Shown: piece after piece, positions 10,781 through 21,709 of the stretch
Layout of the letters: each line of letters starts with the position of its first letter
Numbering within the stretch: the stretch's first letter is position 1
Assembly (NCBI RefSeq): GCF_008831035.1
Contig: NZ_WAJR01000001.1
Coordinates: forward strand, 124,001 to 188,000
Reading direction: 5' to 3'
DNA from: Ellagibacter isourolithinifaciens
GTDB taxonomy: Bacteria > Actinomycetota > Coriobacteriia > Coriobacteriales > Eggerthellaceae
DNA length: 64,000 nucleotides
Position numbers and translations under genes: made by a program
The notes under the pieces: model-generated
What the model was told of the DNA's origin: nothing
The model's database searches: none
The model's input: only the letters and a program-made list of their open reading frames with translations

Positions 10781-12116
10781 GTGAGCGAGATCACGAAAAA
10801 GCTGCTCGAGAACACCTCGAAGCCGCTCGGTGCACCAGCGCTGCTCGTGCTCGAAGACGGCGCCGTGTTCAGCGGCACCTCTTGCGCGGCGCAGGGCGAA
10901 GTGTTCGGCGAAATCTGCTTCAACACCTCTCTGGAGGGCTACCTTGAGGTGATCACCGACCCGAGCTACGCGGGCCAGATCATCACGATGACCTACCCCC
11001 AGATCGGCAACTACGGTGTGAACCGCGAGGACTGCCAGTCCGAGAAGCCGGCATTGCGCGGGCTCGTAGTGCGCGACATGTGCCAGGTGCCCTCTAACTG
11101 GCGCAGCGAGCTCACGCTGCCCGACTTCCTGCGTGAGAACAACGTCGTCGCCATCGAGGGCGTCGACACGCGCGCCCTCGTTCGCCACGTGCGCGACAAC
11201 GGTGCCCAGCGCGCGGTCCTCTCCACGCTCGACACCGACGCCGAAAGCCTCCTTGCGAAGGTTCGCGCAAGCGAGTCTATCGTCGGCGTGAACCTCGCCG
11301 AGACGGTCTCTCGCTCCGAGAAGGCGACCTTCGGCATCGATGACCTGCCGAAAACCCAGGCTTTCGCGCTCACGGCGCCCGCGCCTGCGAAGTACAAGGT
11401 CGTCGCCTACGATTGCGGCGCGAAGCTCTCCATCTTCCAGAACCTCGTGCGCGTGGGCTGCGAGCTTACCGCTGTTCCCTGGGACACTCCCGCCGAAGAC
11501 GTCCTCGCGATGAACCCCGACGGCGTGTTCCTCTCTAACGGCCCCGGCGATCCTGATGCGGTTTCGGGCACGTATACCCAGGTCGAGAAGCTGCTCGGCA
11601 AGGTTCCTGTCTTTGGCATCTGCCTTGGGCACCAGATGATGTCGAAGGCCGCGGGCGCTCAGATCGAGAAGCTCAAGTTCGGCCATCGCGGCGGCAACCA
11701 CCCCGTCATGAACCTGCGCACTCACCGTGTCGAGATCACCGCGCAAAACCACGGGTTCGGCCTTCTGTTCCCGACGCTCGGCGAGCTTATCCCCGAGGAG
11801 TCGGCAGGCGAGACCGAGCATCGCGACGACCTGCGCTTCTGGGTCGAGAAGTGCGTTGCGCCCGTCGTGCGCAACGAGAAGTTCGGCCGCATCCAGCTCA
11901 CACACGTGAACTTGAACGACGGCACCGCCGAGGGTATCGCGTTTCTTGACATCCCGGCGTTCTCGGTGCAGTACCACCCCGAGGCGTCGCCCGGACCGAC
12001 CGACGCGCACTACCTGTTCACCGCCTTCTCGCGCCTGATGGATGGACGCGAGGATTATCTCGATATCGACATCGCCGCCGACCGTTTGGCCGGATGGAAG
12101 TTTGGGGGAGAAGTCA

Positions 12117-12124
<8 letters not shown>
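10781..12124 (+). CDS. carA: Carbamoyl-phosphate synthase small (glutaminase) subunit
   Basis: 447 residues, against about 360-390 for most CarA. The N-terminal CPSase domain, the nucleophile loop [11 protein letters not shown], and the C-terminal catalytic pair in QYHPEASPG are intact. The extra length has three sources: about 18 residues at the N terminus, an insertion of about 30 residues between AQNHGFG (near 323) and THVNLNDGT (near 373), and a short C-terminal tail. It liberates ammonia from glutamine for CarB. GTG start after AAAGGAACG. It overlaps carB by eight bases. Confidence 0.95.
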
Positions 12125-15347
<3,223 letters not shown>

Positions 15348-16166
15348 ATGATGGTAGATATCACAGCGCCCGTGCTCGATAACCACCAGGTGGGCCCGAG
15401 GCTTCACCTCATGACGTTGAGCGCGCCCGAAATCGCTTCGAGCATCAAGCCCGGGCAATTCGTCCATATGCAGATTCCGGGTATGGAAGGCCATATCCTG
15501 CGCCGCCCGTTCTCGGTCTATGCGACGTACGTGAGCGAAGGAACGGTCGAGATTCTCTACCAGGTGGTGGGCTTCGGCTCCGAGCGGATGACCAAGCTTG
15601 CGCCTGGCGATGAGGTTGCCCCTAAGCTCATCGGGCCCGTCGGTCACGGCTGGGCAGCACCCGAGAAGTGCGAGCGCGCGCTTCTAGTGGGCGGCGGCGT
15701 CGGAGCAGCTCCCTTGTACCTGCTTTTCGAGCAACTGGTTGCTGCGGGGGTCGACGTCACCGTGGTGCTCGGCGCCCAAACCGAGGCTGCGCTCGTGTGC
15801 CGCGAACGCTACGCGCGTGTGCTTTCCACCGCCGGCTGTTGTGCCGAGAACGCGCCTCTTTGCGCCACCGACGACGGCACCTTCGGGCGTGCGGGCTTTT
15901 GCACCTCGCTTGTCGATGATGCGGTAAGCGAGGCAAACGCGAGTGGGAAGCCCTTCGATTACCTGGCTGTTTGCGGTCCTGAGCCGCTCATGAAGATTGT
16001 TTCCGGCCAAGCGGCGCAAGCGAACATCCCTTGCCAGGTGTCGATGGAGAAGCGCATGGCGTGCGGTGTCGGAGCTTGCCTTTCCTGCGTTGTAGAAACC
16101 GTTCACGGCAAGAAGCGCTCCTGCGTTGACGGCCCCGTCTTCGATGCCCAGGAGGTGGCGTGGTAA
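15348..16166 (+). CDS. pyrK: Dihydroorotate dehydrogenase B electron-transfer subunit
   Basis: 272 residues. An FAD-binding domain with RRPFSVY comes first, then an NAD-binding region with [13 protein letters not shown], then a C-terminal [2Fe-2S] cluster with cysteines in [12 protein letters not shown] plus a further cysteine in [10 protein letters not shown]. It passes electrons from dihydroorotate, via PyrD, to NAD+. It starts directly after the carB stop, and its stop overlaps the pyrD ATG. Confidence 0.95.
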   Translation: MMVDITAPVLDNHQVGPRLHLMTLSAPEIASSIKPGQFVHMQIPGMEGHILRRPFSVYATYVSEGTVEILYQVVGFGSERMTKLAPGDEVAPKLIGPVGHGWAAPEKCERALLVGGGVGAAPLYLLFEQLVAAGVDVTVVLGAQTEAALVCRERYARVLSTAGCCAENAPLCATDDGTFGRAGFCTSLVDDAVSEANASGKPFDYLAVCGPEPLMKIVSGQAAQANIPCQVSMEKRMACGVGACLSCVVETVHGKKRSCVDGPVFDAQEVAW

Positions 16167-17101
16167 TGGCAGCGAAAACCCCACGTGAAACCAGCGTTAA
16201 TCTGGTGGTGAACCTCGGCGGCCTTACGATGAAGAACCCCGTTACCACGGCGTCGGGCACGTTCGCTGCCGGCATGGAGTACTCCGATTTCGTTGACGTG
16301 TCCGCTTTGGGCGCCGTCACGACGAAGGGCGTTTCCCTCAACGGTTGGGAAGGCAACGCGAGCCCGCGCATCGCCGAGGTTCCTTCGGGCATGCTGAATT
16401 CGATCGGCCTGCAAAACCCCGGTGTCGTCCACTTGAAGAGCGAGGAACTTCCCTGGCTGCGCGAGCAGGGTGCCGCAACCATCGTGAACGTCTCTGGGCA
16501 TAGTTTTGATGAATACGTGCAGGTCATCGAAGCGCTTGAGGATGCACCCGTCGATGCGTACGAGGTGAACATCTCGTGTCCGAACGTCGATGCCGGCGGC
16601 ATGACGCTCGGTACCCACGTCCCAAGCGTCGAGAAGGTTGTCTCTCTTTGCCGCGAGGCAACATCGCGCCCGCTCATCGTGAAGCTTACGCCGAATGTGA
16701 CTGACATCACCGAGATCGCGCGTGCCGCTGAGGCTTCGGGCGCCGATGCGATTTCGCTTATCAACACGCTGCTTGGTATGGCGATCGACGTGAAGCGACG
16801 CCGGCCAGTGCTTGCGCGCGTTGTCGGTGGATTCTCGGGTCCTGCCGTGAAGCCGGTTGCGCTGCGCATGGTGTGGCAGTGCTCGAAGACGGTTTCCGTT
16901 CCCATCCTTGGCATGGGCGGTGTTACCACCGGCACCGATGCCGTCGAGTTCATGCTGGCCGGTGCCACAGCAGTTGCCGTCGGCACGGCGAACTTCATGA
17001 ACCCTCAAGCGACCGTCGACGTAATCGATGGCATTATCGACTACTGCGAAGAGCAGGGCGTAAACGATGTGAACGACCTGATAGGAGCACTTGAATGCTA
17101 G
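16166..17101 (+). CDS. pyrD: Dihydroorotate dehydrogenase B catalytic subunit
   Basis: 311 residues, class 1B. FMN-binding TIM barrel with the [10 protein letters not shown] start, the catalytic cysteine in [13 protein letters not shown], and the [20 protein letters not shown] phosphate-binding end. It pairs with PyrK and reduces NAD+, which suits anaerobic life. The ATG at 16166 has GGAGGTGG seven bases upstream and overlaps the pyrK stop; a GTG at 16160 is possible. It overlaps pyrF by seven bases. Confidence 0.95.
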   Translation: MAAKTPRETSVNLVVNLGGLTMKNPVTTASGTFAAGMEYSDFVDVSALGAVTTKGVSLNGWEGNASPRIAEVPSGMLNSIGLQNPGVVHLKSEELPWLREQGAATIVNVSGHSFDEYVQVIEALEDAPVDAYEVNISCPNVDAGGMTLGTHVPSVEKVVSLCREATSRPLIVKLTPNVTDITEIARAAEASGADAISLINTLLGMAIDVKRRRPVLARVVGGFSGPAVKPVALRMVWQCSKTVSVPILGMGGVTTGTDAVEFMLAGATAVAVGTANFMNPQATVDVIDGIIDYCEEQGVNDVNDLIGALEC

Positions 17102-17823
17102 AGGATTTCCACGCTCAACCCGCTCGCGACCGCGTGATCGTCGCGCTCGACTGCGATGCGGCTACTGCGCTTTGCCTTGCCGTGCAGCTGCGCGGCCATG
17201 CGAATTGGCTCAAAGTCGGCATGACGCTGTATTATGCCGAGGGTCCTAAGATTGTGCAGACGTTCAAGCAGCTCGGCTTCAACGTCTTCCTCGACCTGAA
17301 GTTCCACGATATTCCGCATCAGGTGGAAGGTGCCGCGGCTTCAGCGGTGCTTTCGGGGGCTGACATGCTCACCATGCACGCTGTCGGCGGTTCTGCCATG
17401 ATGGCAGCTGGGCACCGCGGTGCGGAAGCCGCCGCGTTCGAGCGCAAGATTCCGGTGCCGGCGACGCTTGCGATCACGGTTCTCACCAGCATGGATGCGG
17501 AATCGCTTGCAGCTACGGGCGTATCAAGGGCTCTGCCTGAGCAGGTGAGCGCGCTCGCCGTGCAAGCTCGCGAGGCGGGGCTCTCGGGTATCGTGTGCTC
17601 GCCGCAAGAAGCCAAGGGCATGCGCGAGCTGCTTGGCCCGGATGCCTTTATCGTGACCCCGGGCGTTCGTCCCGCGGGGAGCGCAAAGGGCGACCAGAGC
17701 CGTGTTGCCACGCCCGCGCAGGCTTTCGAGAACGGTGCCTCTCATATTGTTGTAGGACGTCCGATCACTCAGGCCGAAGACCCAGTCGCTGCGTTCGAGG
17801 CAATCGCCGCAGAGCTGGCATAA
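17095..17823 (+). CDS. pyrF: Orotidine 5'-phosphate decarboxylase
   Basis: 242 residues, type 1 family. The catalytic Lys/Asp network sits in [13 protein letters not shown], and the phosphate-binding end reads VTPGVRPAG plus IVVGRPIT. It makes UMP, the last step of the pathway. No pyrE (orotate phosphoribosyltransferase) is seen in the operon, so that gene must lie elsewhere. The gene ends the pyr block; a long palindrome follows 46 bases later. Confidence 0.95.
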   Translation: MLEDFHAQPARDRVIVALDCDAATALCLAVQLRGHANWLKVGMTLYYAEGPKIVQTFKQLGFNVFLDLKFHDIPHQVEGAAASAVLSGADMLTMHAVGGSAMMAAGHRGAEAAAFERKIPVPATLAITVLTSMDAESLAATGVSRALPEQVSALAVQAREAGLSGIVCSPQEAKGMRELLGPDAFIVTPGVRPAGSAKGDQSRVATPAQAFENGASHIVVGRPITQAEDPVAAFEAIAAELA

Positions 17824-17869
17824 TTCTTTCAACTCGATAAGCGCTCGCGAAGTGAGCGCACGTTCAAGC

Positions 17870-17903
17870 CCGAGGGATGCGCGGAATTCCGCGCATCCCT
17901 CGG
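17870..17903. terminator. 34-base perfect palindrome after pyrF
   Basis: CCGAGGGATGCGCGGAA is followed directly by its reverse complement, with GGAATTCC at the centre. As RNA it forms a very stable hairpin, probably the end of the pyr transcript on either strand, although no U tract follows. A DNA-binding role cannot be excluded. Confidence 0.55.
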
Positions 17904-18151
17904 TGTCTGATGGGACAGCTCGCATCCTGGCGCAGGTTAGCATCGGGGGTTCGCCATTTGTGAATGCTTTATGCTCAGATGCGCTGAGATGTGTCCAGAT
18001 TTGACCATGCTCCTTATTTTTCCGTTGATGAGCAGTGATTTCTTTTAAAAACACTTGACCATTCGACGGAAATCCACGACGATAATCAAACGTTAGCCGC
18101 GCCTTGGGCAAGCCGATGGAGAATTGAGCTTGCGGGTGGTCGCGGAAAAAC

Positions 18152-18197
18152 AATGCCCGTCAACTATTATTTTCCTTCTAATGGTCAACTGGGCATT
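18152..18197. repeat. Nested inverted and direct repeat upstream of mihF
   Basis: Outer arms AATGCCC (18152-18158) and GGGCATT (18191-18197) are inverted. Just inside them lie two direct copies of GTCAACT (18159-18165 and 18184-18190), 25 bases apart start to start. The element sits about 70 bases before the mihF ATG and looks like an operator. Confidence 0.5.
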
Positions 18198-18265
18198 TAG
18201 AATAATTGTTGCTAACGGCAATCGGCGGTAGGCGTCGTGCCGAGAAACAAAAGGAGAGATTCACG

Positions 18266-18574
18266 ATGGCAATTCCTCAACTCAGCCCCGAAGAGCGTCA
18301 GGCAGCTCTCGAGAAGGCCAAGGCCGCCCGCATCAAGCGCGCTGAGGTTCGCGACGATCTCAAGAGCGGCAAGCTCACGCTCGAGAAGGTTCTCGACATG
18401 AAGGAAGACCCGATCGTCGGCCGCATGAAGGTTTCCACCCTCATCGAGACCCTCCCCGGTTACGGCAAGGCCAAGGCCGAGAAGATCATGAAGGAACTCC
18501 AGATCGCTGAGAGCCGCCGCCTTCGTGGTCTTGGCGACCGTCAGCGTGCCGCACTGCTGGAGCGTCTTGGCTAA
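18266..18574 (+). CDS. mihF: Actinobacterial integration host factor (mIHF)
   Basis: 102 residues, Lys/Arg-rich. The segment LIETLPGYGKAKAEKIMKEL is the helix-two-turn-helix of mIHF, and the LRGLGDRQRAALLERLG end is typical. This nucleoid protein binds and bends DNA and is restricted to Actinobacteria, the strongest taxonomic marker in the window. ATG 18266 follows AAAGGAGAG at good spacing. The mihF-gmk-rpoZ order is a common actinobacterial arrangement. The long repeat-rich leader suggests specific regulation, perhaps by itself. Confidence 0.93.
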   Translation: MAIPQLSPEERQAALEKAKAARIKRAEVRDDLKSGKLTLEKVLDMKEDPIVGRMKVSTLIETLPGYGKAKAEKIMKELQIAESRRLRGLGDRQRAALLERLG

Positions 18575-18576
18575 TC

Positions 18577-19146
18577 GTGCCCATGCGTCGCGGTAATCTC
18601 TTTGTGATTTCAGGGCCATCAGGTGCTGGCAAGGGCACCCTGGTGGCCCGTTTGTTGCGCGAAGTCCCCGATTGCTGGGTTTCGGTTTCCGCAACGACGC
18701 GCTCTCCACGCGAAGGCGAGCAGGAGGCTGTCCAGTACTTCTTCAAGAGCGACGAGGAATTCGACGCGCTTGTCAAAGAGGACGGGCTTTTGGAATGGGC
18801 CACGTATGCGGATCATCGCTACGGCACGCCGAAAAGCGCCGTGCTGGGGCATATCGCCCAAGGTGAGCAGGTCGTTCTTGAAATCGATGTGCAGGGCGCG
18901 TTCCAGGTGAAGGACAAGCTTCCCGAAGCACACCTGGTTTTCATCGAGCCGCCTTCGCTTATCGTGCTTGAAGAGCGTCTGCGCGGACGCGGTACGGAAA
19001 CCGACGAGGTGATAGCCTCCCGCATGGAAGCGGCGCAGGCAGAGCTTGCGCGCAAGATGGAGTATGACATTCGCATCGTGAACGACGACCTTGAGACCGC
19101 CACCAGGCAGTTAGTCGATTACGTGAACGAAAAAGCTGAAGAATAA
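18577..19146 (+). CDS. gmk: Guanylate kinase
   Basis: 189 residues. P-loop in VISGPSGAGKGTL near residue 12, then SATTRSPREGE for GMP binding, and the VVLEIDVQGAFQVK core. It phosphorylates GMP to GDP. The start is uncertain: GTG 18577, two bases after the mihF stop, or ATG 18583. Neither has a strong ribosome site, which points to coupling with mihF. Confidence 0.95.
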   Translation: MPMRRGNLFVISGPSGAGKGTLVARLLREVPDCWVSVSATTRSPREGEQEAVQYFFKSDEEFDALVKEDGLLEWATYADHRYGTPKSAVLGHIAQGEQVVLEIDVQGAFQVKDKLPEAHLVFIEPPSLIVLEERLRGRGTETDEVIASRMEAAQAELARKMEYDIRIVNDDLETATRQLVDYVNEKAEE

Positions 19147-19162
19147 CGAGGTAACATCAAAG

Positions 19163-19423
19163 ATGAGCATCATCGAACCGAGAATCAACGATTTACTGGA
19201 AGAAACCGATCAAGACCGTTTCCTTCTGTGTGCCCTCGCGTCCAAGCGCGCGCACGACATCAACGACATGATGCGCGGTCAGCGCAATCGCGCAATCCAG
19301 CTGCAGACCGCCGTCGAGATTGCACGCGCTGCGGACAAGAAGCCGCTCACGATCGCCTTCAACGAAATCGCTGCTGGCGATGTTTCCTATGATCCTGACA
19401 GCATCGACATCAAGAACCATTAA
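19163..19423 (+). CDS. rpoZ: DNA-directed RNA polymerase omega subunit
   Basis: 86 residues. It has the omega signature: an N-terminal RINDLLEE-type helix, LCALASKRAHDINDMM, and the LTIAFNEIAAGDVSY stretch. It helps assemble the beta' subunit. An AACGAGG site lies upstream. It follows gmk as in many bacteria, and its TAA overlaps the ATG of thiI by one base. Confidence 0.93.
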   Translation: MSIIEPRINDLLEETDQDRFLLCALASKRAHDINDMMRGQRNRAIQLQTAVEIARAADKKPLTIAFNEIAAGDVSYDPDSIDIKNH

Positions 19424-20667
19424 TGGCTGAGTATCAACGAATCTGTCTGGTTCACTACCACGAGATCGGCCTTAAGGGCCACAATCGCTCAAAATTCGAG
19501 ATGCGCCTTCTGAAGAATCTGGAGGCGCATCTTTGCGCGTACCCCGTTGTGACGATTCACCGCATCTCGGGGCGTCTTTGCGTGTTCCTGAAGGAGGGAA
19601 CCACGCACGACACCATGGTTGAATGCGCCGATGCCATCCGCTCGATTCCCGGCACCGCGCGTGTCTCGTGCGGGTTCAAGTGCGAGCGCGACCTCGATCA
19701 GATGACCGAGGCGGGCATCCTCGCGATGGGCGAGTCGGGGGCATTTGCGAGCTTCAAGGTGCACGCGCGCCGCAACCACACCGATTTCCCCGTGAACTCG
19801 ATGGAGATCAACCAGATTGTCGGCGGGCGTTTGAGTGAGGCTTATCCCCAGGTAAAAGTCCAGATGAAGGACCCTGACCTTACGGTGGGGATCGAAGTTG
19901 TGCAAAACGCGGCCTATGTCTACGCGCGCAGCATCCCCGGCATCGGGGGCCTTCCCGTCGGAAGCTCGGGCACGGTGATGAGCTTGCTTTCCTCGGGAAT
20001 CGACTCGCCGGTGGCGCTCTGGCGCATCGCGCGCCGTGGCGCCGTTTGCATCGGCGTGCATTTCTCGGGCAGGCCGCAGACCTCCGATGCCTCCGAGTTC
20101 TTGGTCGACGACATCGCGCATGTGCTCGAAAAGACGGGCTGCATCGCGCGCGTCTATGTTGTTCCCTTCGGCGACTATCAGCGCGAGATTGCCCTTTCGG
20201 CGCCGCCTGAGCTGCGCGTTATCCTGTATCGCCGTCTTATGTTCCGCGTCGCTGAACGCATCGCTTTCTACGAGCATGCGAAGGCCATCGTCACGGGGGA
20301 GAGCCTTGGGCAGGTTGCCTCGCAGACGCTCGACAACATCAGGGCGACGAACGACGCTGTCTCACTTCCGGTGTTCCGCCCGCTCATCGGCTCCGACAAG
20401 CTTGAAATCATCGCGCAATCGCAGCAGTTGGGGACGTTCCCCATCTCGTCGCAGGACGCGCCGGATTGTTGCACGCTCTTCATGCCGAGAAACCCTGAGA
20501 CGCACGCGAACCTGACGGCCGTGCGCGAAGCCGAGGCCGCTTTCCCCATCGATCAGTGGGTAGAGGAGCTCGCCTGTGCTGCCGAGCCGCACGACTATGC
20601 CTGCCCCGCCTACAAGCCGCGCAAAAAATCGTTGCACGACCTTATGACGGAGAACGACGGGGACTAA
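19423..20667 (+). CDS. thiI: tRNA 4-thiouridine sulfurtransferase ThiI
   Basis: 414 residues: an N-terminal ferredoxin-like domain, a THUMP domain and a PP-loop domain, without the C-terminal rhodanese domain found in enteric ThiI. It adenylates U8 of tRNA for sulfur insertion and may also serve thiazole synthesis. The PP-loop, normally SGGxDS, here reads LLSSGIDSPVALW near residue 189, so the first glycine is a serine. HFSGRPQTSD follows as usual. Without rhodanese, sulfur would come from another carrier. A terminator follows at 20756. Confidence 0.92.
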   Translation: MAEYQRICLVHYHEIGLKGHNRSKFEMRLLKNLEAHLCAYPVVTIHRISGRLCVFLKEGTTHDTMVECADAIRSIPGTARVSCGFKCERDLDQMTEAGILAMGESGAFASFKVHARRNHTDFPVNSMEINQIVGGRLSEAYPQVKVQMKDPDLTVGIEVVQNAAYVYARSIPGIGGLPVGSSGTVMSLLSSGIDSPVALWRIARRGAVCIGVHFSGRPQTSDASEFLVDDIAHVLEKTGCIARVYVVPFGDYQREIALSAPPELRVILYRRLMFRVAERIAFYEHAKAIVTGESLGQVASQTLDNIRATNDAVSLPVFRPLIGSDKLEIIAQSQQLGTFPISSQDAPDCCTLFMPRNPETHANLTAVREAEAAFPIDQWVEELACAAEPHDYACPAYKPRKKSLHDLMTENDGD

Positions 20668-20755
20668 CTAGTCTGCGCAGTTGCTTAAGTCTGAGTGCGC
20701 TCTCGCTGTGATGCGCTACAAAGGTATTTGCGGTGCCTTCTCGAGGAAGGTGTCT

Positions 20756-20787
20756 GAGAGGACCTGTTTCATCAGGTCCTCTCTTTG
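20756..20787 (+). terminator. Intrinsic terminator after thiI
   Basis: GAGAGGACCTG (20756-20766), loop TTTCAT, CAGGTCCTCTC (20773-20783), then TTT. An 11-bp perfect stem, 88 bases after the thiI stop. The T run is short. Confidence 0.75.
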
Positions 20788-20804
20788 GCTTGTATGATAT
20801 AGAT

Positions 20805-20895
20805 ACTTGGAACTGTGTTTCCGCCGTTCGTTTTGCTGTATGTCTTTCGAGACTAGACCCTGCCAGGTTTCTGCAAGGAATCTGGCAGGGTTTTG
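20805..20895 (+). ncRNA. Candidate small RNA between thiI and comEA
   Basis: A TATGAT hexamer at 20793-20798 would start a transcript near 20805, and a strong terminator ends it near 20895, giving about 90 nt. No ribosome site or convincing reading frame lies inside. There is no good -35, so the promoter is doubtful. It could instead be an attenuated leader of comEA. No known RNA family is recognised. Confidence 0.3.
20857..20895 (+). terminator. Second intrinsic terminator upstream of comEA
   Basis: ACCCTGCCAG (20857-20866) pairs with CTGGCAGGGT (20882-20891) across a 15-base loop, followed by TTT and a G. It lies 155 bases before comEA. Confidence 0.75.
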
Positions 20896-21049
20896 TGTAT
20901 TCTGGGCGAGAAACGGCAGAGTATTTGCGCCTTTACCGGTGCATTCCTGCGGAAAATGCGCGGATAAGGCGACGCGATTCGGGAAGCATTGGGTCAGCTC
21001 ATCGCCAGGCTTCATCGCTATACTCCCTTACTTAATCGAAAGGGGAGCG

Positions 21050-21709
21050 ATGAAGCGTCGCGATAAAATACCGTTTTCTGTGCCGAGCAAGCGCAAGCCG
21101 AAACCTGCGGTCGTTATCGGAATCGTCTCGCTCGCGGTGGCGATACTCTGCATCGCAGGCTTGCAGCTTGCCCATGCCCTGCTGCCTGGAACAGAGTTTT
21201 CAATCTCAAAGGCGCAGACGAGCACTTCGGAGCCTATCGAAGATACAGCCTCCGATACGCCCATTGCCGAAAATACGATATTCGTGCACGTTGAAGGTGC
21301 GGTTGCCGCCCCGGGGCTGCTCGAGCTTTCCGAAGGTTCGCGGGTGTACGACGCTATCCAAGCGGCTGGAGGCTTCGCTGAAGACGCGAGGCATGACGCG
21401 GTGAACCTTGCGCGCGTCTTGACCGACGGTGAGCAGATCATCGTTCCCAGCACTCAAACCGATGATGGCTCGGACGCCGCGCCCGCAACCGCTGCTTCAG
21501 CTGGCACGGCGGCTGGGAAGGTCAACATCAACACCGCCGATGCGGCAACGCTTGACACGCTGCCTGGAATTGGGGCATCGACTGCCGCGAAAATCGTCGC
21601 TGACCGCGAGGCAAACGGCCCCTTCAAAACTATCGAGGACCTAAAGCGTGTCTCGGGAATTGGCGATAAGAAGTTTTCCCAGCTCGAGGAGTGTATTACC
21701 GTTGGGTAA
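21050..21709 (+). CDS. comEA: Competence protein ComEA (DNA receptor)
   Basis: 219 residues. Order: short basic cytoplasmic tail, one membrane helix (about 22-43), a Ser/Thr linker, a SLBB domain (about 82-132, FVHVEGAVAAPGLLEL), a second linker, and a C-terminal helix-hairpin-helix pair (about 158-219) starting VNINTADAATLDTLPGIG. It binds incoming double-stranded DNA outside the membrane. ATG 21050 follows AAAGGGGAGC. The next gene is comEC, as in most naturally competent bacteria and many that are not known to be competent. Confidence 0.92.
   Translation: MKRRDKIPFSVPSKRKPKPAVVIGIVSLAVAILCIAGLQLAHALLPGTEFSISKAQTSTSEPIEDTASDTPIAENTIFVHVEGAVAAPGLLELSEGSRVYDAIQAAGGFAEDARHDAVNLARVLTDGEQIIVPSTQTDDGSDAAPATAASAGTAAGKVNINTADAATLDTLPGIGASTAAKIVADREANGPFKTIEDLKRVSGIGDKKFSQLEECITVG

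Larger units (their letters stand above)
17824..18265. other. Gap between pyrF and mihF, AT-richer and repeat-rich
   Basis: 442 bases without a gene I can support. It contains the 34-base palindrome at 17870-17903, three copies of an 8-mer (TTGACCAT at 18001-18008 and 18055-18062, and inverted at 18181-18188), and a nested repeat at 18152-18197. It likely carries the pyr terminator and the mihF promoter and operators. Confidence 0.6.
20668..21049. other. Gap between thiI and comEA with two terminators
   Basis: 382 bases without a protein gene I can support. Two intrinsic terminators (20756-20787 and 20857-20895) lie 73 bases apart, and a TATGAT hexamer lies at 20793-20798 between them, so a short non-coding transcript is possible. 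A TATACT hexamer at 21019-21024 probably belongs to comEA. Confidence 0.55.

Noticed and set aside
17524-18153. 209-codon open frame on the - strand covering the pyrF-mihF gap
   Set aside because: It crosses the 34-base palindrome and half of it is antisense to pyrF. No ribosome site or similarity seen.
20716-21035. Short open frames on both strands between thiI and comEA
   Set aside because: They run through two terminator hairpins and have no ribosome site; chance frames.
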